Assembly (NCBI GenBank): GCA_947629415.1
Contig: CANRDP010000011.1
Span: 1-45,740 of the forward strand
Source of the DNA: an uncultured Bacilli bacterium
GTDB taxonomy: Bacteria; Bacillota_I; Bacilli_A; RFN20; CAG-449
Length of the DNA stretch: 45,740 nucleotides
Direction: 5' to 3'
The translations under genes were made by a program, and so were the position numbers. Position 1 is the stretch's first letter, and each line of letters starts with the position of its first letter. Below, in pieces: positions 18,743 through 28,136 of the stretch. A model generated the notes under the pieces. The model saw only the letters and a list, made by a program, of their open reading frames with translations. It did not search any database and was not told the origin of the DNA.

Positions 18743-18756
18743 TAGAAGAGTGCTAT
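18730..18756. promoter_or_regulatory. CIRCE operator (HrcA site) upstream of ftsH
   Basis: TTAGCACTG, nine bases, GAGTGCTAT. The CIRCE consensus is TTAGCACTC-N9-GAGTGCTAA, so 16 of 18 arm bases match and the spacing is exact. It overlaps the ftsH -35 box. HrcA usually controls groESL and dnaK, so ftsH would be an added target here. Confidence 0.85.
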
Positions 18757-18798
18757 TTTTCATTCTTTACACGCTTTCTTTTTTACGTAAGAATGCAA

Positions 18799-18818
18799 TG
18801 TCATTTTATAAAATGACA
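18799..18818. repeat. perfect 20-bp palindrome between tilS and ftsH
   Basis: TGTCATTTTATAAAATGACA reads the same on both strands. It lies 31 bp after tilS. Without a T tract it is a poor terminator; it could be an operator or a transcript-end hairpin. Confidence 0.5.
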
Positions 18819-18848
18819 AGACAAAAATCAATACTCTTTACAAAAGGT

Positions 18849-20114
18849 TTATGCATTTTCTTCTTCAAAATCTTCCTGTGTGGTTTGATTTAATCTTTTT
18901 AAAGAAAAAACACAAGTTTTTATACCGTTTTTATCAAGAAAAAGGTCCTTCGTTCGCGGCAAAAACAAAATTTTACCATTTTTATCCTTAATACACGGCC
19001 ATATTTTCCGCAAGCGCATCGGAATTTTTTCATCGATAAAAAAGCGATTCACTTTTTTTTCAATCGTACCGATTTTTACTTTATCATCCAAAGAAGCATT
19101 GGTAATGAAAAGCGGATAAGAATCTTCTTTGATATAAAACACAGATGGATCTGTTTTAAAATCAAAAAAGAATAATTCGTTAGATATATTTTCACCTTTT
19201 TGTACTATGAAAATATAAGGATAGGGATTTCGGTTGGCAATTTCAAAAGTTCCGTATCCTTTGTACACCACCAAATCATCGCCAATCGGCAATTCTCCGT
19301 TTGTTTTCATCGATAAAATAAAAAGTCGGATGGCATCCAATTCTTTTCCGCTGCCTCTCCAATGATATTCCGTCAATACTTTGTACAATACTCTTTTTTG
19401 TACTCCTTCTTCCAATTTTTGAAAAGCTTCAATGGAATAAACATCTTCGGATTCATTATAAAATTTTTCTGCTTGTTGAAAAAGATATTGATTTTCTCGA
19501 TTAACATTTTCAATTTCTTCCAGCAAATTTCCTACTTCTCCCACGCTTAGCTGCTCCACTATCGAATGACGAATTCGATTTCTTTCATAGATATTACTTA
19601 AATTGGAAGAATCAATGGAATACGGCACTTCTTGTTTTATGCAATATTCTTCCAATTCTTTTTTTCGATAATGAAGTAAAGGACGAAAAACCGGTATTTC
19701 ATGGTAAAGGGTTTCTTCTTTCAAACCATAGTAGGAATAAATTCCGCCCCGCTTTTTTTGTAATAGATATGTTTCCAGCAAATCATCTCGCTGATGGGCA
19801 ATCAAAATTCCATCAGCTTCCAGTGTCGAAGCCAATTCATATAAAAATTCATAACGGACATCTCTTGCCCAAGCCTGAAAATTTCCCTTCAAATTTTTTT
19901 TCAGTGCATCGAAAGAATAAAATGCTTTTTGATGTTTTTCTGCATACGTTTTTACCATTTCTTCTTCGTTATCGCTTTCTTTTCTTTTATGATAATTGAC
20001 AAAAGCCACGGCGAAAGGTATTTCTTCCTGAAGTAACATATGAAAAAGAGCCATAGAATCCGGACCCCCGGAACAAGCTAAGACATAATATTTCGTTTTC
20101 TCTAGTTTTATCAC
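18849..20114 (-). CDS. tilS: tRNA(Ile)-lysidine synthetase
   Basis: TilS joins lysine to C34 of tRNA-Ile (CAU), changing both its charging and codon reading; it is essential. The PP-loop ATP motif ACSGGPDSMALFHMLL is at residues 13-28. The N-terminal PP-loop domain reaches ~215 (RNRIRHSIVEQL is typical), and a smaller C-terminal TilS domain ends near 400. At 421 residues it has normal length. The start is GTG with TTGAGGTC upstream. In Bacillus tilS is followed by hprT and then ftsH; here hprT is missing and a 268-bp regulatory gap takes its place. Confidence 0.94.
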   Translation of the reverse strand: MIKLEKTKYYVLACSGGPDSMALFHMLLQEEIPFAVAFVNYHKRKESDNEEEMVKTYAEKHQKAFYSFDALKKNLKGNFQAWARDVRYEFLYELASTLEADGILIAHQRDDLLETYLLQKKRGGIYSYYGLKEETLYHEIPVFRPLLHYRKKELEEYCIKQEVPYSIDSSNLSNIYERNRIRHSIVEQLSVGEVGNLLEEIENVNRENQYLFQQAEKFYNESEDVYSIEAFQKLEEGVQKRVLYKVLTEYHWRGSGKELDAIRLFILSMKTNGELPIGDDLVVYKGYGTFEIANRNPYPYIFIVQKGENISNELFFFDFKTDPSVFYIKEDSYPLFITNASLDDKVKIGTIEKKVNRFFIDEKIPMRLRKIWPCIKDKNGKILFLPRTKDLFLDKNGIKTCVFSLKRLNQTTQEDFEEENA

Positions 20115-20183
20115 ATTAAAGACCTCAATCTTTTATTACTTTACTTCATTTCTCTTTTTCTTGCAATTCTAATTTAGGAACTC

Positions 20184-22337
20184 TTAATGGATTTCATCGG
20201 ATTTCTTTTCAATTTTCAATACAATCAATGTTCGATCATCAATTAATTCTAAATCTTGGAGTAATTTTTTCATAATACTTTCTTTAGCCTCTTCCGCGGT
20301 CCATATTTCTTTTTGCGCTAAAACTTCTTCTATTTTTTCTTGCACGTCATTTCCGAATCCGTCCGTAAGAAAAATCAACATATCTCCGACTTGCAAAGAA
20401 TCTTCATATGCAAAAACTTCTATATCGGACAAAATTCCCAAAGGAGGAAAATTTCTTTTGGATTCTTTTAATACTTTATTTCGATAAATATATGTAGGAA
20501 AAGAACCTGCTTTAAAAAGAACGAATTTTAATTTTACTAAATCTAATAAAAAATAATCCAAAGTTGCGTACATTTCCGTGATGGACTTATGATAAATCAA
20601 TCGATTTACCGTATCAATTTGACGCGAAAAATTTTCATCAATTTCCCGATATGCTTTTAACGATTCAATAAGATAACTGCTAAGAGAATCCGCGGATTCG
20701 TTATGTCCCATTCCATCACTTAAAATCAAAAAGAAATCTTTTTGATCTTCTTTAAAATAATAATGATCTCCGGAATGTTCTTTTAAAACGGAAGATTGAA
20801 AAGTTTCCACCTGAACATGATATTGTTTTTCCCATGTGTATGCAGCAAAATAACAACCAGAGGCAAAAGAATAAGCACTTTTTACCATACGAAATGATTT
20901 TCGATAAATGCTTTCTAACGTCGGTATAACATCATATAAAATCGATTCTTCCGCTCTTAAAAATCGCAATTCGATTTCCGTATCAAATTCACGGACATCC
21001 GCCACTTCATATCCTTCGTTTTGCAAAGCTTCCATTAATTTTTCCGGAAGAGTATTTTGCTTTTTTTCTTCCATCAATTTTAATGGTGTATAGATATTTT
21101 GTAATTCTTTCCGATATAAATCCTGATGATACAATGCTTCTTTTATTTTTCTATCTTCACGTGAATAAAATTCGTTCATCATCGCTACTCTTTTAAAAAA
21201 ACGATAAGGATATCGACATTGATTTACCACTGTCTTTCTTTCTTCCTGCGTTAATTTTTCTTCAATTCCCTTGCGACGGATTAATCCTAGATGACACGCT
21301 TCTTTTTTTTCACATTGATAACATAAATCCATTTCTAATTGTCGGACAGTATTTTCTAAAGGTGTTGTTTTATCTTCTAATCGTGAATCCAAAACGACAT
21401 CAAGATATTGTAAAATTGTTTGAATTGTTTCCAAAGATTTCTCTTCTTTTTGTTCTTTTTCTCCAAAGAAATAAGAAATAGATTTTAAAAACGGAAATGG
21501 AAGAAGAAATACAAAAAGTATTGCAGTAAGACCTTGATAAAAATTACCTTGTAAATAAAAATTTTCTATTAAAAATGCTTCACATAGCAAATAAGAGATA
21601 AAATAAGCATAAAGAGAATATTTTTTCGGAAACAGAAGAGCTATGAAAAAAGGAAACAATAAAGAAAGAATCATAACTTCCGAAGTATTAAGAAGATATG
21701 TCATTAAAATAGAAGATAAAACAATGGAACATAAAGCTTCCGACAATTGCGCGGTTTTCAGTAATAATAATTGAAAAAGCCGTACGAAAAAATAATAAAA
21801 AAGTGTTACTCCACTAAAAAGAAAAGGAAAAAGAGTAAAAGCAATGATTCGTTCTCTTGTCGCCCATGGTTTTTCGGCATGCTGAAAAGTAACAAGCCCA
21901 CGATGAAATCCATAAAAAGCCAAAAAAGATAAAAGCAATAATCCCGATAGATTTAAAAAATTGGATATATTCGGTTCTCTTACAAAATACATGGTAAAAA
22001 GCATCAGACTTGTAATAACATAAGGAAATGCCAAACGTATTTTGAATTCCGTCAAAAATAAGTTGGCAATCACTTTGGCAACAAAAAACATTGCTTCGAT
22101 AATAAATATTTCATATCCATATGCCGTCGATATAAGAAAGGAAGTCAAAAGCATTCCGATATTACTTGCAATATACGCTTGAATACAATAATTCGCAGAA
22201 AAAGATAATAAAACAATTACAAAAGGTTGAAAGGCATAGGCTTCATTTTTTAAACAAATACATACGCCTAAAAATGCAAACAACAACACATCAAAAAGAT
22301 GATGGAAAGATAAAATTTTTTTCATCCAAATCGTCAT
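20184..22337 (-). CDS. spoIIE: SpoIIE-type membrane PP2C phosphatase (stage II sporulation protein E)
   Basis: In spore formers SpoIIE dephosphorylates SpoIIAA at the polar septum and so activates sigma-F. Residues 1-~290 hold about ten membrane helices. The central part has the typical Cys cluster CYQCEKKEAC plus a later Cys. The C-terminal PP2C domain shows LILSDGMGHNESA, LIFLTDGFGND and DDRTLIV, with the metal-binding Asp residues in place. At 717 residues it is ~110 shorter than the Bacillus protein. The ATG at 22335-22337 has GGAGG 8 nt upstream; an ATG two codons earlier is too close. Its place after divIC and before tilS matches Bacillus. Confidence 0.9.
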   Translation of the reverse strand: MTIWMKKILSFHHLFDVLLFAFLGVCICLKNEAYAFQPFVIVLLSFSANYCIQAYIASNIGMLLTSFLISTAYGYEIFIIEAMFFVAKVIANLFLTEFKIRLAFPYVITSLMLFTMYFVREPNISNFLNLSGLLLLSFLAFYGFHRGLVTFQHAEKPWATRERIIAFTLFPFLFSGVTLFYYFFVRLFQLLLLKTAQLSEALCSIVLSSILMTYLLNTSEVMILSLLFPFFIALLFPKKYSLYAYFISYLLCEAFLIENFYLQGNFYQGLTAILFVFLLPFPFLKSISYFFGEKEQKEEKSLETIQTILQYLDVVLDSRLEDKTTPLENTVRQLEMDLCYQCEKKEACHLGLIRRKGIEEKLTQEERKTVVNQCRYPYRFFKRVAMMNEFYSREDRKIKEALYHQDLYRKELQNIYTPLKLMEEKKQNTLPEKLMEALQNEGYEVADVREFDTEIELRFLRAEESILYDVIPTLESIYRKSFRMVKSAYSFASGCYFAAYTWEKQYHVQVETFQSSVLKEHSGDHYYFKEDQKDFFLILSDGMGHNESADSLSSYLIESLKAYREIDENFSRQIDTVNRLIYHKSITEMYATLDYFLLDLVKLKFVLFKAGSFPTYIYRNKVLKESKRNFPPLGILSDIEVFAYEDSLQVGDMLIFLTDGFGNDVQEKIEEVLAQKEIWTAEEAKESIMKKLLQDLELIDDRTLIVLKIEKKSDEIH

Positions 22338-22411
22338 GGGCATTTCCTCCCTATGCCCATTATATATCGCTCATGAAAAAAAGCTTGTCGAAGCTCGTCG
22401 AGAAGCCATAA

Positions 22412-22696
22412 TTATTTCATTTCGTAAATGACAATCACTTTTCCATCGGAATCTAAGGCGTAACCACGCCCATCCGAATACACAATATAATATCCTTCTT
22501 TGGTATATGCTCCGATATCTCCCAAATAATCCAATTCTTCTTCCATTCGTTCCTGTTGAGCAATCAATTCTTGATGATAAAGAATTTTGGAAACAATATT
22601 GATTCCGATAACAACGAGAAGAACCATGGAAGCAGCAAAAATGCCAATACAAAAAAAACTAAATGTCCGATTGCGATTGGCTTTGTTTTCTTCCAT
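22412..22696 (-). CDS. divIC: septum formation initiator, DivIC/FtsB family
   Basis: A 94-residue bitopic protein: a short basic N-terminus, one membrane helix (~12-35), a coiled coil (~38-58, HQELIAQQERMEEELDYLGD) and a short C-terminal domain ending in KEGYYIVYSDGRGYALDSDG. This is the DivIC/FtsB layout; in the divisome it forms a complex with FtsL and DivIB. The N-terminal part overlaps the yabQ gene by 38 bp, with GGAGC as RBS. The order yabP-yabQ-divIC-spoIIE supports the name more than similarity alone, as the family diverges quickly. Confidence 0.85.
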   Translation of the reverse strand: MEENKANRNRTFSFFCIGIFAASMVLLVVIGINIVSKILYHQELIAQQERMEEELDYLGDIGAYTKEGYYIVYSDGRGYALDSDGKVIVIYEMK

Positions 22697-23099
22697 GCTT
22701 TTTGCTCCGTTTCTTCTTTTTTTCGTCTTGTTTCTTCTTTAGTATAGAAGAAATTCTTGCAATCTTCAATTGTATTGGTTGCAAAAATTTTACGGTCATT
22801 TTCCAACAAAGATGATCTAATGTCTTCATATAAAGTTCTTTATAGAATTTATTAAAAATCCATCCGCCGAAAATAAGCGCGGGAATATAAAAAAGATTAA
22901 AAACACCATCGACGATAATGAGTAAAAAGGAATGATAAAAGAAAACTACGCCGAGAAAAAGAGGCAATTCAATAAAAATACGTAGAAATTTCCATTTTAG
23001 ATGCAGAGTAAATCGATAAAGAGCCATCCAAAAAAAAGAAAAGAAAAATCCAAATAAAATTGAACCGACGATTGCTTGAATTTGAGATAAAAGGGGCAT
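22659..23099 (-). CDS. yabQ: spore cortex biosynthesis protein YabQ
   Basis: A 146-residue membrane protein with about four hydrophobic segments in residues 1-90 and a basic, Lys/Ser-rich tail. The N-terminus QIQAIVGSILFGFFFSFFWM fits the YabQ family. In Bacillus YabQ is a sigma-E product in the forespore outer membrane and is needed for the cortex. The start overlaps the yabP stop (TAATG), showing coupling. Its tail overlaps divIC. The low-complexity tail gives no extra clue. Confidence 0.85.
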   Translation of the reverse strand: MPLLSQIQAIVGSILFGFFFSFFWMALYRFTLHLKWKFLRIFIELPLFLGVVFFYHSFLLIIVDGVFNLFYIPALIFGGWIFNKFYKELYMKTLDHLCWKMTVKFLQPIQLKIARISSILKKKQDEKKKKRSKKHGRKQSQSQSDI

Positions 23100-23380
23100 T
23101 ATTTAAAAAGCCGTTTTAAAAAGCCCTCTTTTTTTTGCTTTCCATCTTCATGTAAATAACGGAAGGCATCTACCGTACCTTCAATCGTCAAGTGTCCTTT
23201 TTCCATATCCATTCCTCCCAAAGTCAAATCATGACCCAGAATATGGAGATAGCCTTGTGTTGTTTCAATTAAAAATTCTTCTTTATCAAAACTATCGAGT
23301 TTTTTAACTCCTTCGATACTCACATACTTTCGCTCTTTTACTGAAAGAGAATGTATCAACATTGGTTTTGTTTCTTCCAT
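23099..23380 (-). CDS. yabP: sporulation protein YabP
   Basis: A 93-residue protein of the YabP family: a beta-rich core with KERKYVSIEGVKKLDSFDKE and GYLHILGHDLTLGGMDMEKG, followed by LTIEGTVDAFRY. In Bacillus it is made under sigma-E and acts with YabQ in spore assembly; molecular role unknown. AGGAGG precedes the ATG. Next to rqcP and yabQ, as in Bacillus. Confidence 0.9.
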   Translation of the reverse strand: MEETKPMLIHSLSVKERKYVSIEGVKKLDSFDKEEFLIETTQGYLHILGHDLTLGGMDMEKGHLTIEGTVDAFRYLHEDGKQKKEGFLKRLFK

Positions 23381-23428
23381 TAACGTTTCCTCCTAATGAA
23401 ACGTATGCGAAAAATTTTTATTTCATGT

Positions 23429-23686
23429 CTAAAGAAGTTTTTCTTCCTTCAAAATTCGATAACTATCTTTTGCGGATTCCTTTTTGGTGGAAAAGGTCGT
23501 CGAAAGAACTTCAATCGTCAATCTATTTTCTCCCAATGTTAATGTCAAAATATCTTGTTCTTTTATTGAAGTGGATGGTTTTCCTTCTTTTCCGTTTACC
23601 AGAACAAATCCCAGATCTGAAATCCCTTTTGCAATTGTTCTTCTTTTGATTATCCTTGCCATTTTCAAATATTTATCTAACCGCAT
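23429..23686 (-). CDS. rqcP: RqcP, S4-domain ribosome quality-control factor
   Basis: An 85-residue S4 RNA-binding protein (MRLDKYLKMARIIKRRTIAK, then FVLVNGKEGKPSTSIKEQD). RqcP (YabO) works with RqcH on stalled 50S subunits, helping add alanine tails to blocked chains. Its start is ATG 23684-23686 with GGGAGGAG 4 nt upstream; a start eight codons earlier would cover this RBS. It overlaps the end of mfd by 14 bp, so the genes are coupled. A typical neighbour of mfd and yabP in Firmicutes. Confidence 0.92.
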   Translation of the reverse strand: MRLDKYLKMARIIKRRTIAKGISDLGFVLVNGKEGKPSTSIKEQDILTLTLGENRLTIEVLSTTFSTKKESAKDSYRILKEEKLL

Positions 23687-26600
23687 CTTGCTCCTCCCGA
23701 TATAATTCAATCACTTTTAATACCTTTTCCAAATCGTCAAATGCTTGAGAACTTTTTATAATACGAATAACAATTCTCCCATTATCATAACTTGCTCCTA
23801 TTCGCTCAAAATCCGAGATAAAATCTTGTGACAATCTTGTTGCTATTTTTGGAATTTTATTTGCCTCTTTTGTCAATGTTACCCGAATAAGTTGCTCTTC
23901 TGTCACGGATTCGATAAGAGGAGATATTGCCAAGATATCCAACTCTCTTTTCTTTAATACAGACAAAACTTCTTTCGGTAATTTTCCATAAATATCGCGT
24001 AACTTTCTCCGTAAAATTTCCAAATCTTTGATACTGGAAACCGAATCAATTTCCTGATATATTTGTATTTTATCCTTATCTTCTGCATAGTTTTTGGGAA
24101 TATATCCCCCGAAAGATAACGGTAAAACAGGTGCCCGTTCTATTTTTTCTTTTATTCCTTTTTTTTCGTTCATTACTTCACGCAAAATGCGCAAATACAT
24201 ATCCATACCTACGGTGTCAATAAATCCCGATTGTTCCGAGCCTAAAATGTCTCCGGCACCACGAATATTCAAATCTCGCTGTGCAATCTTATATCCGGAT
24301 CCAAGTTCCGTAAAATCTTGAATGGCCTTCAATCTTTTTGCTGCCAACGGATTCAATTCTTTATCTTCACGAATTAATAAATACGCATATGCCACACGAG
24401 AAGATCGACCAACTCTCCCTTTAATTTGATAAAGTTGCGATAATCCGAATAAATCCGCATTTTCCACGATTATCGTATTGGCATTGGGTATATCCAATCC
24501 TGTTTCTATGATAGAAGTACAAACCAAAACCTGAATTTCATTTTGATAAAAAGCCATCATGATATCATCAATTTCTTCTTTGGACATCTTTCCGTGTACT
24601 ACGTCTATACTTGCTCGCGGTAAAAGGCGTTGCAATTTTTGCGCCGTGGAATAAATGGTTGAAACTCGATTATGCAGATAAAACACTTGGCCCTCGCGGG
24701 ATAATTCTCTTTCGATAACCTGAATAATCAATTTTTCTGAATAAGGCATCACATAGGTTTGAATCGGCATTCTATTTTGCGGAGGAATATCAATCGTAGA
24801 TAAGCTTCTTATTCCCACTAAAGACATTTGTAATGTTCTCGGAATTGGTGTTGCCGTTAAAGTCAAGACATCAATGTTTTTCGAAATCTCCTTGATTCTT
24901 TCTTTATGTTCCACACCAAAACGCTGTTCTTCATCTACAATGAGTAATCCCAGATTTGGTACTTCGATATCTTTGGATAATAATCGATGTGTTCCGATGA
25001 TAAGTTGTATTTCTCCTTTTTTTATTCCTTCCATCTGTTCTTTTTGCTTTTTATCCGAAATCAATCTGGAAAAAACAGCTATTTTGACACCAAAAGGAGA
25101 AAAACGATAATACGCTACTTCGTAATGTTGTCTTGCCAAAAGTGTTGTCGGGCAAAGAATCATGACTTGTTTATGTGATAAAATTGCTTTAAATGCTGCA
25201 CGAAAAGCAACTTCTGTTTTTCCAAAACCGACATCACCGCATAAAAGACGATCCATAGGAAAAGCTCTTTGCATATCTGATTTAATTTCTTCTACCGAAC
25301 GAATTTGATCCGAGGTCAAAGTGTAAGGAAAAGCATTTTCAAAAATATGTTGCAATTCATCATCTTTTTCAAAGGCTATCCCCGGGATATTTTCTCGTTC
25401 GGCATAAAGAGCAATCAAGCGATCGGCTATATCGCTGATTTTATCTTTCATTCTTGCCTTGGATTTTTTCCATTCACTGCCACCCAGACGTGAAAGCTTT
25501 GGAATGGCCCCTTCTTTACCGACAAATTTTCTTATGAAATGAAATTGTTCTAAAGGTAAATATAACACACCTGTCCCGGCATATTGTATTTTCAAATAAT
25601 CTCGAGGACCATTCCCGACATCCAATGTTTCGATACTTTGAAATTGACCGATTCCGTTTTCTTCGTGAACCACATAATCTCCGGGTGATAAATCTTCATA
25701 TGTGGTAAGTACTTCTGCTTTTTTATATCGGGATAAATAACGGGAATGCAATAATTTTTTTCCAAAAAGCTCTTTCTCGGTCAAAACAACGATATTTTGA
25801 TCTTTCAATTCAAATCCTTCCTGAAAAGAAAAAGGAAGAAGCGTAATGGAAGAAGAAGAAAACTCACCATCATCGGAAAAAACATACGGTATACTTTCCG
25901 TTTTTAAAAATTCTTCATAAACAGTCAAATTTTTTTGATCCATTGCTATACATATATTTTTTTTATCTTTTTGATAACGTTTTATCATTTCCAATGATTG
26001 ATGAATATTATTGGCGACATAGGGTATGCTGCGTAAATTTAAAGAATAATCCTTTTCACTGGTGGCAAAGGGATATGTCCATAAAGGATGATATTGTTCC
26101 AAAACACTTAAATTCGCAAAATAAGTATTTTTGTACAAGCTCATTCCATTTTGAAACAATTCATAAAAATAATCTTTCAATTCCTTTTTGCACCATTCAA
26201 AAGAATCTTCTATTTTTTCTTTCCGATGAAGAATGGTGCGTTCGGGGCGAAAATAATCCAAAATCAACTCTTTTTTATCTGAAAGCAAGGTAAAATAAGG
26301 GTATGTTGTATCATCAAAACCAGATTCTTTAATTTTTTCCAAATCCCGATTTATTTTTTTCCTTAAAGTATCTTGCACCATTTTATCGATGTTTTTTGTT
26401 TCTTCATTAAATTCCGTAAAAACAATCTCTTCCAGTTGATTCATATATTCTTTTTCATATAAAAGTTCTGTTGCTGGAAATATAAGAATTTCTTTAAGAT
26501 CTGTTTCTTGGGACATTTGCGATGCAATATCTAATTTCCGAATAGATTCCAATTCATCATCAAAAAATTCTAATCGATATGGTTCATTGTAATTTATCGG

Positions 26601-27134
26601 AAAAATATCCAAGATATCTCCTCTTTGCGCAAATTGCAAGGATTGATCGATTTTGGAAACTTTGCGAAATCCGATTTCCAACAACTTTTTACTTAAGTCA
26701 AAAAGATTATATTTTTCTTCCTTTTTGAGCAAAACGGTATTACTTTTTAATAATTTTTGTTCTGGTAAATAGCGCAATGCCGCAGTAACATGCGTTATTA
26801 AAATTTTCGGTTCACTTGCCAAACTTTCTTCCATAACAAAAAGTCGTTGTGCCAGCATTTCTTTCGAAGATGACAAGCGATCAATACGTATCACTTCATC
26901 CAAGGGATAAAACAAGACATTTTCTTCTCCGATCAAAGAAGAAATTTGCTCATAAATTTCCTGTGCTTGATAAAGATTTGGAGCGATTACTGCGATTTTT
27001 CTGGGATTTTCGCGAAAACAAGCAGCAATAGTAAAAGATAAAGATAAAACATCTTCAACAATAAAATGTCCCTCTTTTTGTTGAAAAAGAGATTGTACGG
27101 CATCACTTTGTTTTATAAAATCCAGAATTTTCAT
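23673..27134 (-). CDS. mfd: transcription-repair coupling factor
   Basis: Mfd moves stalled RNA polymerase off lesions and recruits UvrA. At 1153 residues it is full length. A UvrB-like N-terminal region is followed by the polymerase-interacting domain (YVVHEENGIGQFQSIETLDV region, ~485-560). The SF2 motor has GDVGFGKTEVAF and DEEQRFG, and a C-terminal TRCF domain follows (~1000-1100). I place the start at ATG 27132-27134 (MKILDFIKQSD), one nt after the pth stop; the frame upstream lies inside pth. No separate RBS is visible, so translation probably depends on pth. Confidence 0.96.
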   Translation of the reverse strand: MKILDFIKQSDAVQSLFQQKEGHFIVEDVLSLSFTIAACFRENPRKIAVIAPNLYQAQEIYEQISSLIGEENVLFYPLDEVIRIDRLSSSKEMLAQRLFVMEESLASEPKILITHVTAALRYLPEQKLLKSNTVLLKKEEKYNLFDLSKKLLEIGFRKVSKIDQSLQFAQRGDILDIFPINYNEPYRLEFFDDELESIRKLDIASQMSQETDLKEILIFPATELLYEKEYMNQLEEIVFTEFNEETKNIDKMVQDTLRKKINRDLEKIKESGFDDTTYPYFTLLSDKKELILDYFRPERTILHRKEKIEDSFEWCKKELKDYFYELFQNGMSLYKNTYFANLSVLEQYHPLWTYPFATSEKDYSLNLRSIPYVANNIHQSLEMIKRYQKDKKNICIAMDQKNLTVYEEFLKTESIPYVFSDDGEFSSSSITLLPFSFQEGFELKDQNIVVLTEKELFGKKLLHSRYLSRYKKAEVLTTYEDLSPGDYVVHEENGIGQFQSIETLDVGNGPRDYLKIQYAGTGVLYLPLEQFHFIRKFVGKEGAIPKLSRLGGSEWKKSKARMKDKISDIADRLIALYAERENIPGIAFEKDDELQHIFENAFPYTLTSDQIRSVEEIKSDMQRAFPMDRLLCGDVGFGKTEVAFRAAFKAILSHKQVMILCPTTLLARQHYEVAYYRFSPFGVKIAVFSRLISDKKQKEQMEGIKKGEIQLIIGTHRLLSKDIEVPNLGLLIVDEEQRFGVEHKERIKEISKNIDVLTLTATPIPRTLQMSLVGIRSLSTIDIPPQNRMPIQTYVMPYSEKLIIQVIERELSREGQVFYLHNRVSTIYSTAQKLQRLLPRASIDVVHGKMSKEEIDDIMMAFYQNEIQVLVCTSIIETGLDIPNANTIIVENADLFGLSQLYQIKGRVGRSSRVAYAYLLIREDKELNPLAAKRLKAIQDFTELGSGYKIAQRDLNIRGAGDILGSEQSGFIDTVGMDMYLRILREVMNEKKGIKEKIERAPVLPLSFGGYIPKNYAEDKDKIQIYQEIDSVSSIKDLEILRRKLRDIYGKLPKEVLSVLKKRELDILAISPLIESVTEEQLIRVTLTKEANKIPKIATRLSQDFISDFERIGASYDNGRIVIRIIKSSQAFDDLEKVLKVIELYREEQDAVR

Positions 27135-27135
27135 G

Positions 27136-27687
27136 TTAAGAATGTTTTGCTTTTGCTTTTTCAAATCCAAATCGCACAAAAGTTTCACAAGCATCGGCAG
27201 CTTTTTCCTGTGCCAACCGAATTAATTCTCTTTCTTCCGGACTTGGTTTTCCCAATACATAATCCACGGTATTCATCGTAGCCTTACCGATTCCAATCCG
27301 GATTCGTTGAATTTCATCGGTATGCATATAAAGAAGAATACTTTCCATTCCCTTTTGTCCACCAGAAGAACCCTTTTCTCTTATACGAATTTTTCCGGGA
27401 GGTAAATCCAAATCATCATATACAATAAGTATGTCTTCAAGATCTATATGAAAATAACTGGTAAAATCTAGGACAGCCATACCCGAAAGATTCATAAAGG
27501 TTTGAGGTTTTAATAAAATGACTTCTTCATCATCTATAAAAATTTTTCCGTATTCACTATGAAAATCTTTTTTATTTAAAACAAATTTCCAACGTTGCAG
27601 CAAAATATCGATGACATCAAATCCCATATTATGTCTTGTACCTTCGTATGCTTTCCCGGGATTTCCCAATCCAACAATCAACTTCAT
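27136..27687 (-). CDS. pth: peptidyl-tRNA hydrolase
   Basis: Pth releases tRNA from prematurely dropped peptides. The catalytic His is in EGTRHNMGFDVID (~residue 20). The Asp partner lies in VYDDLDLPPGKIRIREKG, and SSGGQKGMESI completes the substrate groove. At 183 residues it has normal length. The start MKLIVGLGNPGKAY is at 27685-27687; GGTGATAGAA serves as RBS, and a start four codons earlier would cover it. pth, mfd and rqcP share ends, as one operon. Confidence 0.96.
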   Translation of the reverse strand: MKLIVGLGNPGKAYEGTRHNMGFDVIDILLQRWKFVLNKKDFHSEYGKIFIDDEEVILLKPQTFMNLSGMAVLDFTSYFHIDLEDILIVYDDLDLPPGKIRIREKGSSGGQKGMESILLYMHTDEIQRIRIGIGKATMNTVDYVLGKPSPEERELIRLAQEKAADACETFVRFGFEKAKAKHS

Positions 27688-27727
27688 TTCTATCACCAAA
27701 AATTATTTTAGCATACTTTTTATAAAA

Positions 27728-27769
27728 ATGAAGAAAACCGGAAGATTTCTTAATCGATTTTCTTCCGGT
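27728..27769 (-). terminator. terminator of the DUF1540 gene
   Basis: ACCGGAAGA and TCTTCCGGT form a 9-bp stem, with T-rich DNA after it on the minus strand. The DUF1540 stop codon is in the loop. It separates that gene from pth. Confidence 0.7.
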
Positions 27770-28067
27770 AATTCATACATTTTGCTTTATCAATACTCAC
27801 ATCAATCCGCACATGATTTGCACCACATATGCGATCATGATTATTAATACAAGAGCAACTTTGACAACTTAGAAAATGCTCATCGTCCTTTAAAGAGAAG
27901 CGTTTATCTTCAGCATATTCAAATAGGAAAGGATCTCCGTTTTTCATCGTTTGTCGACGTAAAAAGGAAACGCAAACAGCTTCATCGTTCACATCGGGAC
28001 TTTCATGTTTACAATGTGTACAATCATTGTACGCACAATAATAAGCATGACAGCGTAAATTTGCCAT
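27750..28067 (-). CDS. DUF1540 cysteine-rich protein
   Basis: A 105-residue protein with two Cys clusters: CHAYYCAYNDCTHC near the start and CQSCSCINNHDRICGANH near the end, followed by CMNY. Each resembles a DUF1540 unit (C-x4-C-x-x-N-x-x-x-C), a small domain thought to bind metal. Relatives are common in clostridia and related groups, and their job is unknown. GGAGG precedes the ATG. It is divergent from the PopT-RsuA gene and has its own terminator. Metal binding is inferred. Confidence 0.85.
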   Translation of the reverse strand: MANLRCHAYYCAYNDCTHCKHESPDVNDEAVCVSFLRRQTMKNGDPFLFEYAEDKRFSLKDDEHFLSCQSCSCINNHDRICGANHVRIDVSIDKAKCMNYRKKID

Positions 28068-28136
28068 ATCTATACCTCCACATCTATAGTTTGACCAAGA
28101 AAAAATATGTTATGCTTATTTTCTTTTCAACATACA

